Of a stretch of 64,000 nt of DNA, positions 55,100-64,000 are shown one piece after another. Position 1 is the first letter of the stretch, and each line of letters opens with the position of its first letter. The position numbers and the translations under genes were made by a program. The notes below the pieces were generated by a model that was not told the origin of the DNA, made no database searches, and saw only the letters and a program-made list of their open reading frames with translations. Source of the DNA: Heterodera schachtii (taxonomy: Eukaryota; Nematoda; Chromadorea; Rhabditida; Heteroderidae); contig SIJG01000033.1 in the NCBI GenBank assembly GCA_023374025.1, positions 1-64,000 on the forward strand, written 5' to 3'.

Positions 55100-57484
55100 T
55101 GAAAAATAAAAAGGGTAATTAATTCAAATAATAAAAACAGCAATAATAAATTTAATAAAATCATTACTTAAAGAAAAATGCCGGAGAAAATGATTTGCTT
55201 ATATAAAACATCATTTTTTCAAATATTCCAAAATTGATCATTTTTGATGTAGTCAATTTAGACCCCAAACCTACCTGCATGTTTTAAACAAACTCGAACA
55301 CGTATCGGCATTTGAAGTCAAAAAATTTTGTTATTTTTTTAATTTAAGCGAATTAATCAATACAAGTCTTTTATAAGCATCGATTAAACACAGTGATTAA
55401 ATTTTTAATAATTGAAAGAATTATAAACTATAAACAGCTAAGTTAATTTAAAATGCGATCGGACAGGACCCGGATCAGGCTCAAGATTTCCCAATTTACC
55501 CAAACAGTTTAATTAAAGTTGTCGAGTATAATTTTTGCAATAATACGAATTTAAAATACACAAAGGAATAAGAAAATCTACAAAACCCACCAACATGCTC
55601 ATCTATAAAAAGCAAAGGGAAATTAACAAGAAAAAGAAAAATATAAATAATTTAAATCTACAAAGCGTTATTCAATATTTGTTGTAATCTTATAAATATG
55701 ATTTCATTCAAGCAGTGTTTTAACAAATAATATTAAAATAATGTGAATTTGAAAAAATAAAAAGTAACAATTTATACTGTTAAAAAATGTAAATTTAAAT
55801 GAATAAATTTCTATAAAAAGTACAACATTACCAAAAATATCTATTAAAAAATTTAGAAAAAGTTTAAGGAGCATCGTGGGCGTTCGTCTGTGTCGTCTTC
55901 TGCCGTGAACAAGAAAGATTATTTTTTATAAACTCCACAGAAAAGCCATTAAATATTCTATTAGGAAATATTAATTAAATTCTCCTACATACAAATTTAC
56001 TATCTTATCATACCACAATATATTAAAATATTAAATGAATTCGATAATAAATTGAAATTATATCATAATATAAAAAAATAAAAATATTTTGGAAAACAAA
56101 ACGCTTCTCTAGCATCAGTTTTATTTGCTTATTATAAGCTATAAAACAGAAAATATAAAAGTTCCAAAATGAATCATAGAAAAACAAAAACAAATATATC
56201 ATCTTATAAAAAATCAAAGCAACTAAACATTTATAAATCAATAAAAACATATTATACATAAATAATTTATACAGAATTTAATCGCAAAATAAATTAAATG
56301 AATGAAAAATATTTTTAATAGAAAGCTCTATTTTACGCTAAAAGCTACAATTTTAAGTTTTTAAAGAAAAAATAATTTATATGAAAATCAAAGCAACTAA
56401 ATTATGGGTAAATCAATAATAATAAATATTTATTATACATTAAATAAATTATGCAGAAATTTTCTATTAGCAAAATCATAAATTTTACAGGTTAAAAATA
56501 AAAAAAAGATAATTGGTTAAAAAATGGCAACTGCACCTATGCGATTGTTCACTATATTATGGGAAAATAACTACACGCTTTTGCTGAATCTTATTAGAAA
56601 TATCCTTGAAAGTTTCAAAGAAAATAATTAAAAACACATGGATTGAAAAACTAAAAAAGATAATTAAATGCAAAAAATAATTAATATTTAAATAGCGAAT
56701 AAAATCAAATAATCAATTGCAATAGTTAAAATTAAGCAATAAATAAATCATTAAGCTCGGCCAACAAGTTGGTTATACCGTGAGATTAGTCATGTGGAAT
56801 GTTGTGCCGACGTAAAAACCTTAATTAGTTATTAAAAAACGATTGAAATTAAACAAACTGCCGAATTAAATCATTCATAATAAAATTAAAATCTAAAATA
56901 TTTTGGAAATAAATTGTTTTTAAATAAAAGTAAAAAAGATAATTAATTAAGAACAAACTAAAGTTTTTTCAAATTTTTATGTATAAAAATTTGTACCCAT
57001 CTATCTATATAAAATTGAAAAAATAAATTAAAAATAAATAACTAAAATTTATAAATCCTTTAATGTCATTCAATTGCTTCAAAAAATTTCTGCAATACAA
57101 TGAACAAACACCAATTAATGCATTTGCTGAAACGAATATTGCAAAAATTTTGCCAAAGTTATTATAAATATTAAAAATACTATGAGATTCAACAATAAAT
57201 AAATTATGCTTTTTATTATGGAATTGTTCTCGCTTTTTTTCCATGGTAAACTACGGAAACGAACCATACGTGTTGGATGAATACGTGGGCTAAAATATCA
57301 TATATTGTATAAGAAAATTTTGTTATTTGAAAAAAACTCATAATATGAAGTATAAAGATAAATAAATAATCATTTTAGTATTCCATATTAATTTTCATTT
57401 TATCTAATCTTTTAAATTATAAATCTTTAATTATATAATCAGTTTAATCGTCCTCTATCTAAAAAAAAAACATCTAACTTACAA
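55100..57484. repeat. AT-rich mosaic with families M and R
   Basis: 55140-55310 is a family M fragment (TGCCGGAGAAAATGATTTGC, ATGTAGTCAATTTAGACCCC). 56525-56640 is family R. A short less AT-rich piece is at 55868-55912 (GCATCGTGGGCGTTCGTCTG). Minus frames at 56023-56259 and 57005-57244 are Phe/Ile/Tyr-rich frames typical of AT-rich DNA and are not called. Confidence 0.4.
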
Positions 57485-57680
57485 AGAAATAAAGACACAA
57501 ATTGTATCATAAAATTGACTTAAATAGTCTTAGAAACATATTATAGCAATATTAATTTAATTGCAAAATTTTCGATTTTGCTGGCATTTTAAAAAAAAAT
57601 TTCTTAAAAACTCCTCAAAAATGAAAAAAATTATACAAGTTGTAAAAAATACAAAATATATTCCTAAATGTGTATAAAAT
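57485..57680. repeat. Dispersed repeat family D, copy 3
   Basis: AAAGACACAAATTGTATCAT, AAATTGACTTAAATAGTC, GCTGGCATTTTAAAAAAA, then AAAATATATTCCTAAATGTG. The right half is repeated at 63860-63945. A weaker relative of the left half is inside the foldback-like element at 9245-9330. Confidence 0.6.
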
Positions 57681-60339
57681 CAAAAATAAATAATATAACT
57701 CAATGATCAAAAATAAATTTCATTTTTCAAGATCATTGAAGAAAATACTGGCCATTTTATACAAAAGCACATAAAAAATTATTTCAAAATAATAATTTAA
57801 AAAAATGGAAATTGTTTTTTATAATATATATTTTTTATTATAAAAATAAAAATTAAATCAAAATATTTAAGTAAATGTTTCATAGTAATATTAAGAGGGG
57901 CCAAATTAACCTTTAAATAAATTATATCCGATTACTGTATTTGTAAAATAAACGGTATTACATATATACCTACAAACATCTTGCTCAACATAGAGAGTGT
58001 AAAAACTTTTCTGCGGGTAAAGAAGATTCAGAGTCGAGTTTTAAAATAATTATACACAAATATTGAAATGAAAAAATATATATTTTATATTTAATTTTGT
58101 AAACATATAAATCAAATAATATAACACCAATTATTATAGTCACAAAATATAAAGAAAATATTAAACATAAAAATAATTTTAAATCCAAAGACCCTATTGA
58201 AATTTATGGGACATTTTTTGTCTTAACAAAGTTTAATGGACAAAAACTGAAACGAGATGGGCTGAACGTGCGTGAAGATCAATGAGAATTATTTATTAAT
58301 AGACAAATGATAATAAATTTAAACTAAAATATTTGTAAAAAAACTCCATGGAATATTAAAAAAGAAAAAATAATTGCTAAGAAATGAAACTAAAATATTT
58401 TATTTTCTCTGAAATTTTTTTTGGCTTAGAAACTAATAATAAAAACTCTAATTAAGCAGTAAATAAGAGAAAAATAATATAACTCATAGAAAAAAATATT
58501 ATTTGTTAATAAGAAATACTTTTATATATTAATAAATCTGTCTGTGCTAGGACGAACAAAAAAGAAAATTCTGCATATAGATATATATATATATATATAT
58601 ATATATAAACGACTGCAATGATTATATGCCACAAAAAAACGAATAATTAAGTTTTTCTAAAAATTTAAATAAAAGTTAAAAATCTATTTTTTTAAATGAT
58701 ATACTAAATGTGATAATCTTCATAAAAATCATTTTTTTAACTCTTAAAATTGTAATCCAGAAAAAGAATAATCTCAATATTTAGCCTTTTACCTGTTCAA
58801 GTTAAGATTTATAACCAACGATTCAAATATTTTTAATGAGCGACAATATATACATTATTAAAAGCTAAATTTCTGTATAAAAATCAAATAAAATATAAAT
58901 TAAAATAAGGAAATGAGCCGTATCGTTGGAGGAAGAATAATTAAAAATATCATACATATATTATTAAATATAATAAATTTGTTATTTGAAAAAAAATTCA
59001 TACTATGAGAAAGAAGTAAAAAATAAAATAAACTAAAACCTATTATGAATGTTGACAGATGATGTCTACAAAATTTTGATAAAATCATTGCCTCATAAAC
59101 ACCAAAAAAAAACTTTACTTAGTTAGAGAAAAAAATGACAAAAAAGGTTTAAAAATTTTGTAAATATTAAATATTAATATTCCACATCAATGAATTTTGC
59201 GTCTAATGAACCACATAAAATGAATAATATTTATATATGTTTATTGTTATAATTAAACAAGTTAAATAAATAACGACGAATATAAAAGAATATAAAAATA
59301 ATTCTTCAAAAATTTTAAAAATATATATAATTCAGAAAAATAATTTACCTTAAGAACTGCTCGCAAGCAATTAAATTTATATAATAGAAGAAAATAAGAA
59401 ACCCTTTTTCAATTTAAAAAAAATAAGATTTTGAATTTTTAACATAATTGAAAAACAAAATTTATAATTAAATTCTAACATAAAAAGCATAATTGTTTCA
59501 AAAGCACAAAAATGACGGATGTTCACACTATCAGGGCAAGAGAAAATAAAAAATGCACTGAGAAAAAATTATCAAAATTCTATCTTTTTAAAATAAATAT
59601 GTAAATGATTTTTTATTAATTAACAAATGAATAATTAATTAAAATAGAAAAAAGCAAATATTAAATATGATAAAATCTTTACTTAAAGGAAAATATTCGG
59701 AGAAAATAATTTGCTATATAAAAACTTCAATTTTCAAATTGATCACATTAGGCAAAACCATTATTAATTAAATCAAAATGCAATTTTAAATATCACAAAT
59801 TATTATATTTTTTTGGAAATTTAAAAGAAATGACCAATATCAGCCTTTTTTGTTCAATTAAGAGAACAAATAAAATAAATCATCGATCAAAAAATATTGA
59901 TTCAAAATACTTTTAATGAGCGACAATTATAAAAATATATATTAAACCCACCAAAATAAACATTTACGACATAGATTAAATGGAATTAATATGCCGTTTT
60001 TATCAAAACACTTATGACAATATAAAAAGATCAACATATCCTATCGCAATGAGCTAGTTTTACGATCATGATTTTAAAATTTATTTATTTTTTTATTTGA
60101 ATAAAAATAATTATAACTTTAAAGATTTTAAATAAATTAAATGAAAATATTCCTTCCGTATTATAAAAAGTATCACACAAAATTAATTTGCTTTTTTTAT
60201 TTCTGATCCGTTAAAAATATTAAAAACCCAAAATTTATTTTCATTCTATATTACTAAATCCTATAAAAATATAATATTTGTCTACAATCTATTCCAAAGT
60301 TACAGGTCTAAAATGAAAAACTGTACTTTATATATAGAA
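57681..60339. repeat. AT-rich mosaic, (AT)n run, family M and P fragments
   Basis: A dinucleotide (AT) run is at 58581-58607. 59370-59490 is related to 1000-1130. 59510-59800 is family M (AAAATGACGGATGTTCACAC, then TTAGGCAAAACCATTATTAA). 59990-60180 is a family P fragment. No gene is recognised; minus frames at 57985-58188 and 58900-59088 are low-complexity. Confidence 0.4.
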
Positions 60340-60965
60340 AAATAAACTTTATATATCTGAGGAAAATTTTGGAACGTTAAAGTAGTGTATATGCTAAAAC
60401 TATTTATACATGGGGCAAGAAAAATAACCCTTGCAGTTGACTAAGAAAATGAAATGTTTATTAAAAAAAATTATATTAATTGGATCAATAAATTAATTGA
60501 CAAGAATTGTAAAAATAGTAAACAAATATTTAAACCATATCAAAGAACGAAAGAACAAATAAACATTTATTGATGGTGTAAATTTATATTTGTACTTTAA
60601 GAATAATTAAAATACAAAAAAGACAATTTAGCAAGATTAAAAAACTTTGAAGTACAGGATATGCTACAACAAATGTTATGTGGCGAGAAAATTAACCTTT
60701 GCACTTGACTAAAAATGAAAAATTTATAAAAATATTTTTATTAATTAGTTTATTAAATTAAATTGATAAGAATTGTAAAAATGGTAAACAAAATTATGAA
60801 CTTCACAATGTCAACAGCATTTAATGAAAGATGGACTGAATTATATGCCTATTATAATAGAAAAATAACATCATAGAACTAAACAACAAATAAACATTTT
60901 TGATGATTTTATATATTATTAGCACTAATGATCATAATAAAGAATGATTAAACTTCAAAAAAATA
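60340..60965. repeat. Family K, three short fragments
   Basis: The motif CATGGGGCAAGAAAAATAAC at about 60410, TATGTGGCGAGAAAATTAAC at about 60677 and the AACATCATAGAACTAAACAA part at about 60867 are pieces of family K. They show local shuffling or repeated insertion of the same family. Confidence 0.55.
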
Positions 60966-60972
60966 TAATTAA

Positions 60973-61530
60973 AATATATGCATTGTATTAAATCCACAAA
61001 ATTTGAAAATAATAAATTTATTTTGGAAAAAAGGGGTTTCTCCACCCAACAACGCATAACCGAGAATAAAATTTTATGATAATGACAATGGAAATTGTTT
61101 TTCTTTCAAAATAAATTGATAATATTTTAAAAGTGAACATTACCTAAGTTTACAGGCAGATTTACTCCGATATGCACGAGTAAATATATCATACTTGTCT
61201 ATATATTTTTCTTCAAGGCAACGTGTCAACATTATGACTAATTTAATAATGACTTTCTCTTAATTGCAAAGGTAAAAAAAATAACGAAAATAAAAATATA
61301 CTAATAAATAATTTTGGAAAAAAAGGGTTTCTCCACCCAACAACGCATAACCGAGAATAAAATTTTATGATAATGACAATGGAAATTGTTATTCTTTCAA
61401 AATAAATTTATAATATTTTAAAAGTAAATATTTCCTGGGCTTAAAGGCAGATTTACTCAGATATGCACGAGTAAATATATCAAATTGTCTATATTTTTCT
61501 TAGTCCAACGTGTCAACATTATGACTAATT
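60973..61530. repeat. Conserved repeat family F, copies 3 and 4 in tandem
   Basis: Copy 3 (60973-61250) and copy 4 (61308-61530) are in the same orientation, about 57 bp apart, and share GGTTTCTCCACCCAACAACG, CATAACCGAGAATAAAATTT and GATAATGACAATGGAAATTG. Copies 3 and 4 share CATAACCGAG, whereas copies 1 and 2 have CATATCGAG, so the tandem pair is a local duplication. The intervening piece also appears after copy 2, at 43715-43775. Confidence 0.75.
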
Positions 61531-61709
61531 TAAAAATTAGTTTCTTAAATATTAAATCTCATGGACCTTTGAAATGTTCGGGATCCGTTATTGCAAATGC
61601 CAAAGAAAGTTATCAGAAAAAATAAGAATGAATAACAAAAAGTGCCTAATTTTTTTTAATAAATAATCTAAAAAGAGATTTCATTTGATTCTAAATTCAA
61701 AAATATTGT
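61531..61709. repeat. MULE-flank repeat, third copy
   Basis: AAAGTTATCAGAAAAAATAA, GAATGAATAACAAAAAGTGC and AAAAAGAGATTTCATTTGAT match 44545-44650 and, more weakly, 30600-30670. Confidence 0.5.
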
Positions 61710-63160
61710 AAATTCCGTTATTTTATTGTAAAGAAAGATAAATTTTAATGGAATATTTATATGATACATTAACATATCTGTGTCTATTAAATCAATTAGT
61801 AAGAGAGCAAAAAAAGTGAATTGATATGCTTGTGCAAACATACTTATCACATTAAACGGTGTTGGAGCAGCAAGCAAGTGAATTTTTGATTACTTAATAA
61901 ATACTACTAATTTCGCTATAATAATTCACAATGAAAATAATTAATTAATCTAAAAAAATAACTACATTTTTAACAATAAATTCATAGAGAAAGCGTTGCA
62001 TTAGCAACAAAATGTTATAAAGTGACAAATTATGTTTTTTTAATCTATTAGAACATGTAGAATCGAAAAAATATATTATTATATTTTAGAAAATGATAGA
62101 AATAATAATAAAAAAGATATAATGGCTTATTAAAAAGTTTGTTGGATCGACAACATAGTGATAAATAAAAACTTAGAAAATTAACCAAATAAAAAATAAT
62201 AATTCAATTGTGTATTTGTTTTTAATGGCAGCCTGGAAGCTATAGAATCAATATGAATACTCTAATTGAAAAATATTTGTATATATCTTATTTTTTATAA
62301 TAAAGATAAAAATATTAGTTTTCTTAATAAAGATAAAAAATATTACTTTTCATATTCATTATTTTTTAAAGTAAGGGATTTATAAATAAATAAGAATAAA
62401 TTTTATGATTATTTTATTTTTTAAATCTAAACATGATTTCTTACGAAATTTAATTTATTAATAATATTATTAACAAAATTTTAAGTATTATGATATCTGA
62501 AATGAATTAATTGAAAATAAAATAAAAAAAGTGAATAAAATTGTACCAACACTGCGCTTTGTCCACCTTATCAATGTGGAATTTGTAAATTAAAAAGAGT
62601 AATTTAATTTTATAACTTTAAAAGAAGAGCAAGATATTCGCAACTTATATTATTTAAATTTCTAAATGATTCATTAAACTACAAAATTATATATAATATA
62701 TATATATATATAATAGTTAAAAGCATTCACTTTTATTTAAATAAAAAATTTTCATAATTAAAATTTGATGCGCTAAATTTCAACTCAAAATAAAATAAAA
62801 ACTGTATAAGGTTTTAAATTTAATTAAAACTTATAACAAGAATTGTCATAATACATTATACGGAAAAATAATCAAATTAAATGGATGGAACTGATCGAAT
62901 ATTTTGAATTTAGACATGACAATAATGTGTATGTTTTTAAAATACAAAATTTATTTGATAGAATTTTTATAAAAACTAATCATAAACAAAACTTTAAAGA
63001 CCGGAGAAATTGCTTTAATGGGAGGCTTTTGGGACTTGGAACAGAGAGACTGTAAAAGATGACGTTAAATTAAAATTTAATTGTTTTGCTTTTTAAAAAA
63101 TAAAAAGATTTAAATTTATTAAGAAATATTCATTTGCGAAATTTTGAAATTAAACTATGG
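61710..63160. repeat. Long segmental repeat G, copy 2
   Basis: This is the partner of 45345-46460. Well-conserved points are TTGTGCAAACATACTTATCA, CATTAAACGGTGTTGGAGCA, GGCAGCCTGGAAGCT (62227) and GGGAGGCTTTTGGGACTTGG (63021). Within it, 62540-62640 is a family R insertion (ACTGCGCTTTGTCCACCTTA), and an (AT)n run lies at 62689-62713. No frame survives. Confidence 0.7.
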
Positions 63161-64000
63161 GTAAAACAATAAAAAATTATACATTAAAGAATTTAAATAT
63201 ATTTAAATATTAAAAATTTTAAATTCGTAAATTAAATAAATGAAAATAAAAATAGTTTTTAAAATATAAAATTTATTTGATAATAAATTAAATTATATAT
63301 CAAAATATAAAATAAACAATATTATGAAAATGAAACGCTTCTCTACAATAAATTTTAAATTCGCAAAACTAAAACGCAAAAGAGTTATTATTTCTATAAT
63401 TAAAAGATCATTCTAAATGAAAAATAACAATAATAATTTTATCTAAAAAAGATAATAATTATTATTTGAGATTCTTGTCAGAACTCAATTTGTTATTGGA
63501 CAGAAGAAAGCGGATCGATGAAAGATTCAAGGATGCAAGATTCAAGAAATTATTTAATTTATTTAAATTAAAATCAGAAATAATGCAAATAAATATAATT
63601 TCAACTAATATCAATTTAAAAATAAACCAACATAAACAAAAAAATATATATATTAACTAAAACCAATAGAAGATAAAAATAAAAAAATTTCAAATAATTA
63701 TTAAAATTAATATTTCTGGTAGACGAATTTTCATTTTGTGAGAATTGGGTGAAGCCGTTTAAATATAATTTTATACAAATTTAAATATATATTATTTTTC
63801 TTATAGCAAAATAATTTTAAAATTGCGAAATTTTTGGTTTTGTGGGGCATTTTAAAAAAATTTCCTTAAAAAATCATCAAAAATGAAAAAAATTACAAAA
63901 GTAGTGAAAAATACAAAATATATTCCTAAATATATATAAAATCCAGAATTTTTAATAATAATAATAATCAATGATCAATGATCAAAAAGAAATTTCATTC
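63161..64000. other. AT-rich end of window with family D fragment
   Basis: 63810-63950 is a family D fragment (TTTTAAAATTGCGAAATTTT, GTGGGGCATTTTAAAAAAA, AAAATATATTCCTAAATATA). The 64-codon plus frame at 63466-63660 begins with a plausible charged stretch (LLLDRRKRIDERFKDARFKK) but ends in low-complexity Asn/Ile/Lys. I do not call it. Confidence 0.4.

Noticed and set aside
63466..63660. 64-codon plus-strand frame at the window end
   Set aside because: Begins with a charged stretch but passes into low-complexity sequence, and no family is recognised.

Overview
The window looks like an intergenic, repeat-saturated stretch of a very AT-rich eukaryotic nuclear genome. No intact host gene, rRNA or canonical tRNA could be supported. 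The best lineage clue is a BEL/Pao LTR retrotransposon whose reverse transcriptase carries YVDN instead of YVDD; I recall this variant from nematode BEL elements, so an AT-rich nematode (or another small invertebrate) is my best guess. The inferred introns are very short (65 and 75 nt), which fits a compact-intron invertebrate.

Layout. 1-2.1 kb: AT-rich dispersed repeats. 2.1-5.88 kb: a 5'-LTR, gag and partial pol of a BEL/Pao element, far less AT-rich than its surroundings, broken off in the reverse transcriptase. 5.9-8.9 kb: dispersed repeats. 8.9-16.1 kb: four different terminal-inverted-repeat (TIR) elements, most with tandem motif arrays near their ends. 16-27.5 kb: mosaic of dispersed repeats, with a chromodomain fossil at 24.6 kb. 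27.6-30.6 kb: a GACATTTGGGGACCC-type minisatellite, four tandem copies of a 380-440 bp unit, an unidentified ORF and a MULE-type transposase fossil. 30.6-35.4 kb: repeats. 35.4-36.8 kb: a second chromodomain fossil and a TIR element. 38.2 kb: a short hAT-type element with a perfect 8-bp target duplication and paralogous empty sites. 40.9-42.1 kb: a CT-rich minisatellite and a hairpin-like TIR element. 42-64 kb: mostly old dispersed repeats, including a roughly 1.1-1.4 kb segmental duplication, a four-copy conserved family, an internally deleted Gypsy fragment inside a 130-bp direct repeat, and a third chromodomain fossil.

How the parts relate. Nothing resembles an operon or a pathway. The main theme is a set of non-autonomous DNA transposons with about 8-bp target duplications (6 bp in one case) that appear modular. 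Different elements share the same extreme ends but not the same subterminal arrays, or share an internal hairpin or internal module but not the same ends. No hAT transposase is visible, so the mobilising enzyme would have to be elsewhere. Most of the remaining sequence can be matched, by eye, to other stretches of the same window. Family boundaries are approximate because no alignment could be run.
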